A stretch of DNA of 33,103 nt, taken from Chitinophagaceae bacterium. Lineage in GTDB: Bacteria > Bacteroidota > Bacteroidia > Chitinophagales > Chitinophagaceae. Under the pieces are notes generated by a model. The model saw only the letters and a program-made list of their open reading frames with translations, was not told where the DNA came from and searched no databases. This document shows, piece after piece, positions 1 through 8,881 of this stretch; position 1 is the stretch's first letter, and every line of letters starts with the position of its first letter. Position numbers and translations under genes: made by a program. The stretch is taken from positions 1 through 33,103 of the forward strand of contig JANYEX010000136.1 in the NCBI GenBank assembly GCA_025359725.1, given 5' to 3'.

Positions 1-66
1 ATCCAACCTTGTTGCATTTATAAGACTCAACCTATTCGTAAAGATTGGATTACAGTTGTGACTTGA
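1..66 (+). CDS. Possible 3' end of an upstream gene (partial)
   Basis: Frame 1 is open from the window edge to a TGA at 64-66, giving 21 residues that end in '..IRKDWITVVT'. A rho-independent terminator follows about 40 bases later, which is why I think a plus-strand gene ends here. Frame 2 is also open to a TGA at 59-61, so the choice of frame is uncertain. The fragment is too short to recognise a family. Confidence 0.25.
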   Translation: MQPCCIYKTQPIRKDWITVVT

Positions 67-103
67 TAAGCCCTTTGAAGAACATATTGAGACAGATAAA
101 ATT

Positions 104-124
104 AGCCCACAAGGGGGCTTTTTT
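104..124 (+). terminator. Rho-independent terminator
   Basis: A five-base-pair stem AGCCC/GGGCT with a six-base loop is followed directly by a run of six T residues. It would end transcription entering from the left edge of the window. The stem is short but the placement after a stop codon is typical. Confidence 0.5.
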
Positions 125-141
125 GAAAGGTATAATAAATA

Positions 142-314
142 GGTTATTCTAAATTTAGTGTGATAATACAGAGATTTTTTTATGGATATGTAAGCGGTTT
201 TGCAGCATTTATTGCCCTTAGGAACAGATGGATTTGCAAACTTTGAAAGGTTCAGAATTAATGTGATGTCCTTTTATGGAAAGATTAATATACCACACTA
301 AATTTAAAACAACC
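142..314. repeat. MITE-like element with 21-bp terminal inverted repeats
   Basis: The 21 bases at 142-162 and the reverse complement of 294-314 match at 19 positions; both begin GGTT and contain TAAATTTAGTGTG. They enclose about 130 bases with no credible gene. The layout is that of a small non-autonomous transposable element. I do not see a convincing target-site duplication: the flanks are A/T-rich but not identical. It could also be a large imperfect hairpin of other origin. The rest of 125-461 holds nothing I recognise; the ORF listed at 276-494 looks spurious. Confidence 0.45.
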
Positions 315-461
315 ATTATTTTTACTTATAGTAAAATAAAAATAATCAACTTTTGCCTTGCAGCCTTTGTGGATTCGTTTCGGCTACGCCTTCACTTCAC
401 CACAAGAGCCGCAAGATTACATCAACAACATTATGAAACTAAACACTTTATAACATCGCCA

Positions 462-2636
462 TTATCTTCCCCCACCAGGGCAATGTTCCTTTAGATATTT
501 AGTGAAAGTAACCGATAAGTGTATGCGTGTCCCTGGGCCTTCGCTGATGCTGTGGGTGCGGTTGGGGTAACTCATAAACTGAAAATATTTACCAAATTTA
601 ACCAACTGATTTATCAACAACTCAGAGTTTTGGTAGTGCACATTATCGTCGCCAGTGCCGTGTACCAATAGCAAATTTCCTTGTAATCCGCTGGCATAAG
701 TTATCGCCGAAGCCTTTATGTAATCGTCTTTATTTTCTGAAGGCAAGCCCATGTAGCGTTCTTCATAAATATTATCGTAGCTTAATCTGTATGCTACTGG
801 TGCTATAGCAATACCCGTTTTGTATATTTCAGGATGCTGAAATAAGAGGTTCAGCGTGGTAGAACCACCGCCACTCCAGCCCCAAACGGCTATGCGATTG
901 GTATCAACATAGTTCCATTGGCGTATTTTAAGTGCTGCCATTGCTTGATCGTGTATGTTCAAAATTCCCACTTGTTTATAGATACTCTTGCGCCATTCTG
1001 CCCCCTTTGGCGAAGGCGTTCCTCTACCATCCAAGCTAATAACTATGTAGCCATCTGCCGCCATGTCGCCATAATAAAGGTGCGTACCGCCACGACCAAC
1101 GCCATAAGTGTCGGAAACTGTTGTTGCCCCTGGCTCAGTATAAACATAAAATACTACGGGGTATTTCTTGGTGCTATCAAAGTTGGTGGGCTTAATCATC
1201 CAGCCATCCATCGTTACGTTATCATCGGTGGTTACTTGTATCATTTCAACATTGGAGTTTTTATCAACATCCAATTTTTGCTCGCTTTGCTTGATAACGC
1301 TGTGTGCAGGAAGCGCAACCCACTCGCTGATGGAAGCTATATTATGACTAGAAAAATCGTTTGTGGCATACGTTCCATCAGGGGATATTTCGTAATTATG
1401 TGTACCAATTTGGTTGCTAGGGGAAATTAATTCCATCTTTCCATTGCCCTTCAACAACACTCGATACAGGTATTGTTGGGTGGCATTGTTGGGCGAAGCA
1501 GTAAAATAAATATAGCCATGCTGCTTGTCGATGGCATCTAGCGTAATCATATCGTAGTTGCCTTTGGTTAGTAAAGTTTCCTTTTTACCATCAATAGAAA
1601 TGGTGTAAATATGCCTCCAACCATCTTTTTCACTCACCCAAACAAAGTCTTTTCCATTGTTTATAAAGTCCCAACCAGTGGGATTATCATCATCCCAACG
1701 GCTTTTTATATCAATCCAAGCCTTATCAGTTTCAGTATAAATTTTATTTGCTTCGCCAGAAGTAGGGTTCAGCAGAAAAATATTACTCTCATTTTGTTTC
1801 CTGTTTAGCTGCTGAATAATCAGTTGGTTGTTGGGTGTCCATTCCATTCGTGGGATGTAATGCTGCACAGCATCACCGGGAACATTCATCCAAAGGGTAC
1901 TAGCAGAGGCAATATTAACCACACCTACCTTGCAAGAAGAAGGATCCTCCCCTACTTTTGGATACTCAACAGGCTTGGTAAAAGAGTAAATACTATCGGT
2001 GTTATCCATCAACAAAAAGCTTCTTATTTTGGTGGCATCTATCTGCCAGAAAGCAATCTGCGTGCCATCGGCACTCCACCTAAAGCCATCTCTACAACCA
2101 AATTCTTCCTCATACGCCCAGTCGAAAGTGCCGTTAATAAGTTTATCAGTACCATCAAAAGTTAGTTGGGTTATTTTATGCGTTGCAATATCCTCACTAT
2201 ACAAATTATGCTTGCTTACATAAGCTACTTTACTACCATCTGGCGAGATTTTGGCAAACATCAAAGATGATTCTGGCAGAGATTCACCTAGTTGCGTAAG
2301 ACTACTGGTTGCAGTATTGTACACCCAATAATCACCACGGGTTTTGTAACGCCAAACCTTCTTACTGTTGGTATAAACCAACAATCTGGTTTCATCCTCA
2401 CTAAAATAAAAATTTTGTATTGTTAATGCATAGCCAGATACTTTATCAATTAAATTATCTTTGGTAATGATTGTTTTTTTTATAAATGAGGGTAAATCTA
2501 CCCTTACTATCGTCCCCTCTTCTGCCTGATAATAGGCGTTACCACCCTTTGCCCATTTGATATGCGGCGATTGTGCCTTGGCAAAAACAGTAGAACTAAC
2601 AACAAATAACGAGATAATAAGTACTGAAATCCTCAT
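462..2636 (-). CDS. S9 family prolyl oligopeptidase, DPP-IV type
   Basis: A 724-residue secreted serine exopeptidase that should remove N-terminal dipeptides, usually X-Pro or X-Ala, from peptides in the periplasm. Residues 1-21 form a signal peptide. The N-terminal half is the DPP-IV beta-propeller and carries the double-glutamate substrate-anchoring motif DWAYEEE (about 172-178), which marks dipeptidyl peptidases within S9. The C-terminal half is the alpha/beta-hydrolase domain with nucleophile motif GWSGGGS (Ser about 588), the acid in HGTGDDNVH (Asp about 663) and the base in NRTHSISEG (His about 695). The residue after the catalytic serine is Gly where the classic motif is GWSYGG. Length and domain order are normal for the family. 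The gene is monocistronic or first in its unit, with a motif upstream that it shares with the next gene. Confidence 0.92.
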   Translation of the reverse strand: MRISVLIISLFVVSSTVFAKAQSPHIKWAKGGNAYYQAEEGTIVRVDLPSFIKKTIITKDNLIDKVSGYALTIQNFYFSEDETRLLVYTNSKKVWRYKTRGDYWVYNTATSSLTQLGESLPESSLMFAKISPDGSKVAYVSKHNLYSEDIATHKITQLTFDGTDKLINGTFDWAYEEEFGCRDGFRWSADGTQIAFWQIDATKIRSFLLMDNTDSIYSFTKPVEYPKVGEDPSSCKVGVVNIASASTLWMNVPGDAVQHYIPRMEWTPNNQLIIQQLNRKQNESNIFLLNPTSGEANKIYTETDKAWIDIKSRWDDDNPTGWDFINNGKDFVWVSEKDGWRHIYTISIDGKKETLLTKGNYDMITLDAIDKQHGYIYFTASPNNATQQYLYRVLLKGNGKMELISPSNQIGTHNYEISPDGTYATNDFSSHNIASISEWVALPAHSVIKQSEQKLDVDKNSNVEMIQVTTDDNVTMDGWMIKPTNFDSTKKYPVVFYVYTEPGATTVSDTYGVGRGGTHLYYGDMAADGYIVISLDGRGTPSPKGAEWRKSIYKQVGILNIHDQAMAALKIRQWNYVDTNRIAVWGWSGGGSTTLNLLFQHPEIYKTGIAIAPVAYRLSYDNIYEERYMGLPSENKDDYIKASAITYASGLQGNLLLVHGTGDDNVHYQNSELLINQLVKFGKYFQFMSYPNRTHSISEGPGTRIHLSVTFTKYLKEHCPGGGR

Positions 2637-2657
2637 AATAAATTATTTTTTGACTGA

Positions 2658-2681
2658 AACAATAAAAATAGGGGTTTGGTT
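2658..2681 (-). promoter_or_regulatory. Shared 24-nt upstream motif, copy 1
   Basis: The plus-strand sequence ending in taggggtttggtt matches the segment at 3233-3256 at 21 of 24 positions. It lies 21 bases upstream of the DPP-IV ATG. Read on the coding strand it contains CCAAACCCCTA followed by a T-rich stretch and ATTG, resembling the C-rich extension seen before the rpsT -7 element. It is probably a promoter core or an operator; the sequence does not decide which. Confidence 0.45.
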
Positions 2682-2727
2682 ATATATAAACAGAAACTAA
2701 GGATGAGAGGAAGTAAAACATTACAGA

Positions 2728-3213
2728 TTACTTTATTCGCCTTGAAAAACTATAGGTATTTCTTTCAAAATAAGTCGAGTCATGCTCGCTTTTCTCTTCT
2801 TTTCTGATAGAAAATATTTCCGGAGAGATTAGATAGGTATATCTGTACTTCTTTTTATCCTTTTCTTTAACCGTAGTAATCTTTATTGTACCACCAGATA
2901 GCTTATTTCGCTCAACAACCTTCTCGTCACCAAACATACTTCCGTTGCCCAATAAAGTAATCTTCTCACTGCCATTTGCCCTAGGCTCTTTTGGGTATTC
3001 ATTGTAAAATATCCAACTATCTTTATCTGTGCTATCAGCCACTACCCTAAGGTTTGCGAGAATGCTAGTCTTCTTATTGCTCGAATAATCAAGGTAAGTC
3101 AATGTGCCTATCCATTTTTCACCCTCTAAAATTTTGATGTCGCTTACTTTTACAAACGGTTTGTTTACGAGTACTGTAATAACAATTAGTGGAACAAAAA
3201 GTGATTTAACCAT
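2728..3213 (-). CDS. Secreted hypothetical protein
   Basis: I use the ATG at 3211-3213, because the longer ORF in the track begins at a TTG that lies inside the upstream motif. The resulting 161-residue protein starts with a hydrophobic signal-like segment (VKSLFVPLIVITVLV). The remainder is polar and beta-rich, with phrases such as WIGTLTYLDYS and YRYTYLISPEIFS that suggest a small lipocalin-like or immunity-type fold, but no family is recognised. There are no cysteines and no further membrane span. It lies between the lipoprotein at 3294 and the peptidase at 462, and it shares its upstream motif with the peptidase, so the two may be co-regulated. Function is unknown. Confidence 0.65.
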   Translation of the reverse strand: MVKSLFVPLIVITVLVNKPFVKVSDIKILEGEKWIGTLTYLDYSSNKKTSILANLRVVADSTDKDSWIFYNEYPKEPRANGSEKITLLGNGSMFGDEKVVERNKLSGGTIKITTVKEKDKKKYRYTYLISPEIFSIRKEEKSEHDSTYFERNTYSFSRRIK

Positions 3214-3232
3214 GCTTTTATTTTCTGAGTAG

Positions 3233-3256
3233 AACAATGGAAGTAGGGGTTTGGTT
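3233..3256 (-). promoter_or_regulatory. Shared 24-nt upstream motif, copy 2
   Basis: This is the second copy of the motif described at 2658-2681. It sits 19 bases upstream of the ATG at 3213, nearly the same distance as copy 1 from its gene. The three differences are all A/G transitions within the spacer part, while the block taggggtttggtt is identical. Confidence 0.45.
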
Positions 3257-3293
3257 GGATTGAATAAGATTATTGTACGACCTGAATATTCCC

Positions 3294-3830
3294 CTATCCT
3301 TGATAAAAATTTTCATGCCCCATTGCACTCAGAGTATAATAAAGCCTGTAGCTGCCCGCAGGAGAAGCAAGGTTTAAACTCGAGGTGCCATTTAAGACAA
3401 TAGATGCTTCCCCTTTTTTAATAGTTTCCATTAGACTGTCAACCAATACATATTTAAATGTCAATTGTCCTTGAATTGAATTTGAGTGTACCCAAGGAGT
3501 ATATCCAGCTAAGTTTAACACTCCGATATAATGAATTGGATTAGGATAGAATATGGTGGACATGGTTTTTATGGAGTCTGACAGATAAATTGAAGGAATG
3601 ACAGTATTTGGCAAACTTATAGTATCAAGACTCTGAAACAAAGCCAACTCTTTTGAGGATAGAGGAATGTAAGTCCATTGAGGATAAGGTGGCGAAAATG
3701 TGAAAGGAACTCCGTTAATATCATACTTATAAATACCTGAAACATCAATAGTGTTGGATAAAGAGCTCTTTTTACAAGCAAATAAAATAATACCTAATAG
3801 GATTACAAGAAAGGAGAGTTTTGCGGTCAT
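3294..3830 (-). CDS. Putative lipoprotein of unknown function
   Basis: The protein begins MTAKLSFLVILLGIILFAC, a hydrophobic segment ending in a lipobox-like LFAC, so it is probably lipidated and anchored in the envelope. I chose the ATG at 3828-3830 because it places the cysteine at residue 19; an ATG 33 bases further upstream (3863) would add a polar N-terminus that is atypical before a lipoprotein signal. The mature part of about 160 residues is rich in Ser, Thr, Pro and aromatic residues and contains no motif I recognise. It precedes the secreted hypothetical at 2728 on the same strand, with about 80 bases between them. Confidence 0.6.
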   Translation of the reverse strand: MTAKLSFLVILLGIILFACKKSSLSNTIDVSGIYKYDINGVPFTFSPPYPQWTYIPLSSKELALFQSLDTISLPNTVIPSIYLSDSIKTMSTIFYPNPIHYIGVLNLAGYTPWVHSNSIQGQLTFKYVLVDSLMETIKKGEASIVLNGTSSLNLASPAGSYRLYYTLSAMGHENFYQG

Positions 3831-3926
3831 TTTTATTATTTTTGAGTTACAAGTATTATCCATCTATTTTAATATTCCTAATATTAAAGTTTAAATAAGT
3901 ACAATAAGGTCTCCTTTATACTCTCC

Positions 3927-3986
3927 AGATGTCAAAATAAGTTCGTGTCTCGATGGAGAGGTGTACATCTAGATGTCAAGATAAGT
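3927..3986. repeat. 16-bp direct repeat in intergenic region
   Basis: The sequence agatgtcaaaataagt (3927-3942) recurs as agatgtcaagataagt (3971-3986), 44 bases apart and differing at one base. Repeated TGTCAAnATAAG-type boxes near an end are reminiscent of IS21-family termini, but no istA or istB gene is present here. The rest of the gap 3864-4139 shows no gene or other structure I can support. Confidence 0.4.
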
Positions 3987-4139
3987 AAAAGCAGGTTATG
4001 GAATGTAATCTAGCTGGTCCTCCTCACATACCATTTCGATGTCTAGGGGTGATATATTAGTTTATGGATGAACAATAAACGATATTTTCAAGATTGACAA
4101 CCTCGGATGGATTTACCAGATTATACTAACCTGACAATA

Positions 4140-4176
4140 AAAAAGCGCCTATCCTTAAAAAAGATAGGCGCTTTTT
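4140..4176 (-). terminator. Terminator of the sucAB operon
   Basis: A perfect 14-bp stem (aaaaagcgcctatc / gataggcgcttttt) with a nine-base loop lies 21 bases beyond the sucB stop codon. A and T runs on both sides mean it could act in both directions. Confidence 0.9.
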
Positions 4177-4197
4177 ATTGAAGAGATTATATAAAAA

Positions 4198-5436
4198 CTA
4201 GAGTTCTAATAATGTTTTAACTGGATCTTTTCCCATCAATAATAATTGAGGATTCTCCAATAATTCTTTAACCCTAACCAAGAAACTAACACTCTCACGA
4301 CCGTCTATCACCCTATGGTCATAGCTTAAAGCCAAATACATCATTGGGCGAATTTCAATTTTACCATCAATAACCATTGCCCTATCCTGTATTTTATGCA
4401 TACCCAATATGGCACTTTGAGGAATATTGATAATAGGCGTGCTCATTAAACTACCAAAAACGCCACCGTTCGTAATAGTAAATGTACCACCTTGTAAATC
4501 TTCGGCAGTTAGCTTGCTATCTCTTGCTTTTGTTGCAACCACGACAACTGTTTTTTCAATCTCTGCCATGCTAAGGCTTTCAACATTACGGATAACAGGA
4601 ACCGTCAAACCACGAGGCGTACTAACAGCGATGCTAATATCAGCATAATCATGGTACTCTAAACTATCGCCATTGATGTAGGCATTAACAGCAGGCCACT
4701 CTCCCAAAGCAATGGCACAAGCCTTAGCAAAAAAGCTCATGAAGCCTAGGTTTACGTTGTGTGTCTCTTTAAATTTATCCTTAAATTGCTTTCTAACTTC
4801 CATAATCTTGCCCATATCCACCTCATTAAAAGTGGTAAGCATGGCGGTTGTGTTCTTTGCTTCAACTAATCTTCTGCTGATAGTCTTGCGAAGATTACTC
4901 ATTTTCTCAACACGTACATTTCTAGTGAAAAGTTGATTCCCGTTGAAAGCTTTTTTCCCTGGATTTGAAAGCGCATCAAGAACATCGTTCTTCATAATCT
5001 TACCACCAACACCGCTAGGAGTAATAGAAGTGGTATCTACTTTTTTATCAGCAATAATTGCAGAAGCAACAGGGCTAGCTTTTACTTCGGCAGCAAAAAC
5101 TGTTGTGGGTGGCTTTGGTGCCGAAGGAGCAACCTCAACTGGAGCTGGTGCAGGCGCAGCAGCAACTGGCTGACTAGCAGACATCGATGCAGTTGGTGCG
5201 GTAGCAGTTTCATCAATCTGTGCTAGAATAGAACCAATTAAAATAGTATCCCCTTCATTAGCAAGTCTTTTAAGGGTACCAGACTTCTCCGCATTTACCT
5301 CAAAAGTTGCTTTTTCACTTTCAAGTTCTGCTATGATTTCATCGCGTTCTACGTATTCCCCTTCTTTTTTTGTCCATTTTAGAAGTGTTACCTCGCTAAT
5401 TGATTCGCCTACAGTAGGCACTTTAATATCGATCAT
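4198..5436 (-). CDS. sucB: 2-oxoglutarate dehydrogenase E2, dihydrolipoyl succinyltransferase
   Basis: This 412-residue protein is the E2 core of the 2-oxoglutarate dehydrogenase complex; it transfers the succinyl group from E1 to coenzyme A through a swinging lipoyl arm in the TCA cycle. Residues 1-77 are a lipoyl domain with the lipoylation site in [10 protein letters not shown] (Lys about 42). An Ala/Pro-rich linker follows, then a peripheral subunit-binding domain (about 124-160, ASPVASAII through [13 protein letters not shown]). The catalytic acyltransferase domain fills the C-terminal half, with the active-site motif DHRVIDG (His about 374, Asp about 378). The length is normal. It lies 34 bases downstream of sucA on the same strand, so the two form an operon; the E3 gene (lpd) is not in this window. 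Confidence 0.96.
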   Translation of the reverse strand: MIDIKVPTVGESISEVTLLKWTKKEGEYVERDEIIAELESEKATFEVNAEKSGTLKRLANEGDTILIGSILAQIDETATAPTASMSASQPVAAAPAPAPVEVAPSAPKPPTTVFAAEVKASPVASAIIADKKVDTTSITPSGVGGKIMKNDVLDALSNPGKKAFNGNQLFTRNVRVEKMSNLRKTISRRLVEAKNTTAMLTTFNEVDMGKIMEVRKQFKDKFKETHNVNLGFMSFFAKACAIALGEWPAVNAYINGDSLEYHDYADISIAVSTPRGLTVPVIRNVESLSMAEIEKTVVVVATKARDSKLTAEDLQGGTFTITNGGVFGSLMSTPIINIPQSAILGMHKIQDRAMVIDGKIEIRPMMYLALSYDHRVIDGRESVSFLVRVKELLENPQLLLMGKDPVKTLLEL

Positions 5437-5470
5437 AAATATTTATTTAGTGTGTTTTGTGCTATTTGAA

Positions 5471-8203
5471 TTAAATGCTAAATGCCATGTCAATAATTTC
5501 AGCTTGTTCCTTAGCATGTACTTTTGAATATCCAGTTGCAGTAGATGCGCTTTGGTTTCTACTGATTACCCCAAAATTGATACTCTTTAAATTCATTTGA
5601 AGGAAGGAAGCCGCGCCCATATTAAGCGGTTCTTCTTGTACCCAAAACCACATAGCCTTGTTATATTTCTTATTTAATTCATCCAATTGTTTTGTTGGCA
5701 ATGGATATAATTGTTCTAATCTAACAATGGCAATATCACTCCTAGATTCTTTTTGTTTCTTTTCTATTAATTCAAAAGATATTTTACCACTACAGAAAAG
5801 TACTTTTTTAACAGCATTTCCATCACTAACAGAATGGTCATCCAAAACCTCTTGGAAACCACCTGTAGATAGCTCACTTATGTGACTATAAGTAAATGGA
5901 TTACGCAAGTTTGCTTTAGGTGAGAAGTTAACTAAGGGCTTTCTGAAGTTCCATGTTAATTGTCTTCTAATTAAATGGAACAAGTTAGCAGCAGTAGTAA
6001 CATTTGTAACAACCATATTTAACTCAGCACACATCTGTAAAAATCTCTCAAGACGAGCACTACTATGCTCAGGGCCCTGTCCTTCATATCCATGTGGCAA
6101 CAACATTACCAACCCATTCTGACGTTGCCACTTTTGTTCACCGCAAGATATAAATTGATCAATCATTGTTTGTGCACCATTGCAGAAATCACCAAACTGC
6201 GCTTCCCAAACAACCAAGGCATTTGGATTAGCTAGTGCATAACCGTATTCAAAACCTAGTACACCATACTCACTCAATAGAGAGTTATACACCCTAAACT
6301 TAGCTTGTTCTTCAACAAAGTGGTTTAACCTATTGTATCCTTTACTAGTCTCTTCATCCCTCAATACTGCATGACGGTGGCTAAACGTACCTCTTTGCAC
6401 ATCCTGACCACTCATTCTTACAATATTTCCCTCTAATAACAACGAGCCATAAGCCATCAACTCGCCAGTAGCCCAATCAATCTTTTGCTCAATCTCTATC
6501 AGTTTTATCTTTTCCTGAATAAGCTTCTCAATTTTTTTTAATGGTTTGAAAGTATCAGGCCATTTCATTAAACCATTAAATAATAATGATGCAGTTTCTG
6601 GAGTTATTGCAGTTGTAGGAGAATAATCAAAGTCATAAGGTTTAGCTCTAATCATGCTTTCCCAAACAATTTCAGGCTTTTGTTGCTTGTATGGTAAAGG
6701 TGATTGCTTAACCTCATCAAGTCTTTCTTGCAAATCGGCCCAGAACTTCTTTTCCATGTCTTTAGCGAGTTCCTGAGCATCAGCTTCGCCATTTTCCAAC
6801 AGAAACTTTACGTATTGTTCACGAGGATTAGCGTGTTTATCAATAAGCGCATACAACTGTGGTTGGGTATATTTCGGATCATCGCCCTCGTTGTGACCGT
6901 GTTTGCGGTAACAAACCATGTCAATAAAGATGTCCTTATTAAACTCTTGACGATACCTTGCAGCAATTTCAGCACAACGAACTACTGCTTCCGCATCATC
7001 ACCATTAACGTGCAACACAGGTGCCTGAACCATTGCAGCTACAGAAGTACAATAATCTGCAGTTCTTGCATCTTCAAAGTCGGTTGTAAATCCAATTTGG
7101 TTATTAATTACAAAATGGATAGTTCCACCAGTGTAGTAACCTTTAAGATTACTCATTTGTAACACTTCATAAACAATCCCCTGTCCTGCAACAGAAGCAT
7201 CTCCATGAATAAGAACCGGAAGAATTCTATCGAAATCACTATCGTACAAAACATCAGCCTTTGCTCTTGCAAAACCCACTACTACAGGGTTAACTGCTTC
7301 CAAATGTGAAGGGTTTGGCATTAATTTCAAATGAATTTCTTTGTTATTTGCAGTAACAACCTCACTACCAAAGCCCATGTGATATTTAACATCACCGCTA
7401 CCCATTGTTTGATCCATAACAGCAGTTCCTTCAAACTCACTGAATATTTGTTCATAGGTTTTCCCAAGTATATTAGCTAGGATATTCAGCCTACCGCGAT
7501 GAGCCATACCAATTACAACTTCCTTCACTTCGTAGTCTGCTGCTATATTAATGATTGCATCTAGAGCAGCAATAGTCGTTTCACCACCTTCTAAAGAAAA
7601 CCTTTTTTGCCCGATATATTTTGTGTGTAAGAATTTCTCAAATATCACCCCTTGGTTTAGCTTTTCAAGAATCCTTTTCTTTTTATCTAACCCAATTGGT
7701 TTGAAGAAATCCTTCTCCATTTCATTCGTAATCCAATCTACTTTCTCTTGATCGCTTATATATTTGAACTCTACCCCTACATGGTTTGCATAAACATTTT
7801 GCAAGTGGGACAATACGTTCTTTAGGGTGGTTGCACCTAATCCAATTAGATTTCCCGCCTGAAAAACAGTATCCATATCCTTTTCAGACAATCCGAAAAA
7901 AGATAACTCTAAATTAGCACCTCTATCTTTTCTTGTTCTGATAGGGTTGGTTTTTGCTAATAAATGTCCTTTATTTCTATATCCCAGAATAAGGCGGTAA
8001 ACCCTAATCTCTTTCATCCAATCAACCTCAATAGTTTCAACTTTTCCATTTGAGCTTGCAGTTCCATTAGCAACTGCAAAATCAAATCCCTCAAAAAATT
8101 TCTTTAAATCTTCATCTACACTATTCGGATCATTTATGAAATCCTGATATAGACTTTCGATGTAACTTGGGTGTGAATTTGTGATGTACGAGAAATCTTT
8201 CAT
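5471..8203 (-). CDS. sucA: 2-oxoglutarate dehydrogenase E1 component
   Basis: This 910-residue thiamine-diphosphate enzyme decarboxylates 2-oxoglutarate and succinylates the E2 lipoyl group. The track ORF starts at a TTG; I use the ATG at 8201-8203 (MKDFSYITNSHPSYIESLY), which gives the usual N-terminus of the family, the segment that docks E1 onto the complex. Visible motifs include GMAHRGRLN, the conserved HGDASVAGQG loop, the ThDP/magnesium region around VNGDDAEAV and RKHGHNEGDDP, and, in the C-terminal transketolase-like part, FGDFCNGAQ and LPHGYEGQGPEHSSAR. There is no fused acyltransferase domain of the actinobacterial type. It is the first gene of the sucA-sucB operon and is divergent from rpsT, with which it shares a 196-base promoter region. 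Confidence 0.97.
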   Translation of the reverse strand: MKDFSYITNSHPSYIESLYQDFINDPNSVDEDLKKFFEGFDFAVANGTASSNGKVETIEVDWMKEIRVYRLILGYRNKGHLLAKTNPIRTRKDRGANLELSFFGLSEKDMDTVFQAGNLIGLGATTLKNVLSHLQNVYANHVGVEFKYISDQEKVDWITNEMEKDFFKPIGLDKKKRILEKLNQGVIFEKFLHTKYIGQKRFSLEGGETTIAALDAIINIAADYEVKEVVIGMAHRGRLNILANILGKTYEQIFSEFEGTAVMDQTMGSGDVKYHMGFGSEVVTANNKEIHLKLMPNPSHLEAVNPVVVGFARAKADVLYDSDFDRILPVLIHGDASVAGQGIVYEVLQMSNLKGYYTGGTIHFVINNQIGFTTDFEDARTADYCTSVAAMVQAPVLHVNGDDAEAVVRCAEIAARYRQEFNKDIFIDMVCYRKHGHNEGDDPKYTQPQLYALIDKHANPREQYVKFLLENGEADAQELAKDMEKKFWADLQERLDEVKQSPLPYKQQKPEIVWESMIRAKPYDFDYSPTTAITPETASLLFNGLMKWPDTFKPLKKIEKLIQEKIKLIEIEQKIDWATGELMAYGSLLLEGNIVRMSGQDVQRGTFSHRHAVLRDEETSKGYNRLNHFVEEQAKFRVYNSLLSEYGVLGFEYGYALANPNALVVWEAQFGDFCNGAQTMIDQFISCGEQKWQRQNGLVMLLPHGYEGQGPEHSSARLERFLQMCAELNMVVTNVTTAANLFHLIRRQLTWNFRKPLVNFSPKANLRNPFTYSHISELSTGGFQEVLDDHSVSDGNAVKKVLFCSGKISFELIEKKQKESRSDIAIVRLEQLYPLPTKQLDELNKKYNKAMWFWVQEEPLNMGAASFLQMNLKSINFGVISRNQSASTATGYSKVHAKEQAEIIDMAFSI

Positions 8204-8236
8204 TTTGCCTATTCTGCTTTGAATTAAAAATTTTTG

Positions 8237-8244
8237 CAAATATC
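8237..8244 (-). promoter_or_regulatory. Candidate -7 element of sucAB
   Basis: On the coding strand the sequence is GATATTTG, one mismatch from the Bacteroidota consensus TAnnTTTG, 33 bases upstream of the sucA ATG. I see no clear -33 box. Confidence 0.3.
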
Positions 8245-8370
8245 GTGTATCAGACTAAAGCATTGCTATTAATTATCTTTGTTTTTAATATTTTTTATAC
8301 AACGTTTTCGACAAATTGTCAGTAAAAAAGAAAAGTTGAATAAATATTTCCATAAACCAAATCTTACCCC

Positions 8371-8378
8371 TACATTTG
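8371..8378 (+). promoter_or_regulatory. -7 promoter element of rpsT
   Basis: TACATTTG is an exact match to TAnnTTTG, placed 21 bases before the rpsT ATG and preceded by CCCC. No good TTG-type -33 box is found at the usual spacing. Confidence 0.6.
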
Positions 8379-8399
8379 CAATCCGAAAAATTTTAGATT

Positions 8400-8663
8400 A
8401 TGGCAAATCACAAGGCAACAAAGAAAGATACAAGGCAAGCAGCAAAACGTAATGAAAGCAACCGTTATTACGGAAAAACTACACGTAATGCTATTCGTGA
8501 CTTGAAAACAACTGTTGGCACTGCTGAATTTACAGACAAGTTACCTTCTGTAATTTCTCAAATAGACAAATTAGCAAAAAGAGGTATTATTCATAAAAAT
8601 AAAGCTGCAAACTTAAAAAGCAAATTAGCAAAGAAAGCTAACCTTGCAAAGGCTGCTGCTTAG
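8400..8663 (+). CDS. rpsT: 30S ribosomal protein S20
   Basis: An 87-residue, strongly basic protein beginning MANHKATKKDTRQAAKRN, the typical S20 N-terminus. S20 is a primary 16S rRNA-binding protein of the small subunit, built of long helices that contact the 5' domain and helix 44. Two later stretches (RGIIHKNKAANLKSKLAKKAN) match the conserved C-terminal helix signature. The gene stands alone, with an exact -7 element 21 bases upstream and a strong terminator 22 bases downstream. The leader is A-rich and lacks a Shine-Dalgarno sequence. Confidence 0.97.
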   Translation: MANHKATKKDTRQAAKRNESNRYYGKTTRNAIRDLKTTVGTAEFTDKLPSVISQIDKLAKRGIIHKNKAANLKSKLAKKANLAKAAA

Positions 8664-8685
8664 TTATAAAGGATATTCAACAAAT

Positions 8686-8727
8686 AAAAAGACGTTCAGG
8701 ATAGTGAAAACTACTTGAACGTCTTTT
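8686..8727 (+). terminator. rpsT terminator
   Basis: A 13-bp perfect stem (aaaaagacgttca / tgaacgtcttttt) with an inner tagt/acta pairing around a GAAA loop is followed by T-rich sequence. It lies just after the rpsT stop. Confidence 0.9.
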
Positions 8728-8804
8728 TATTTTGTGAATATGAGTACTCGAAATTCTGTTATCCCCATTCCAATAATCACTTTTTTTCGATTTCTTGAAT
8801 AAAA

Positions 8805-8839
8805 AAGTGCAGCAATGTCTTTTAACAATTGCTGCACTT
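8805..8839 (-). terminator. Terminator for the minus-strand gene at 8882
   Basis: The stem aagtgcagcaat / attgctgcactt (12 bp) has an 11-base loop, and on the minus strand it is followed by TTTTTT. It lies 43 bases past the stop codon of the small gene at 8882-9088. Confidence 0.85.
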
Positions 8840-8881
8840 AGTAAATAATTAAACGGCAACTGCCGCAGTACTTTAAAAATT

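Noticed and set aside
918-1430. 170-codon ORF opposite the DPP-IV gene
   Set aside because: A shadow frame of a clear peptidase gene, with no domain of its own.
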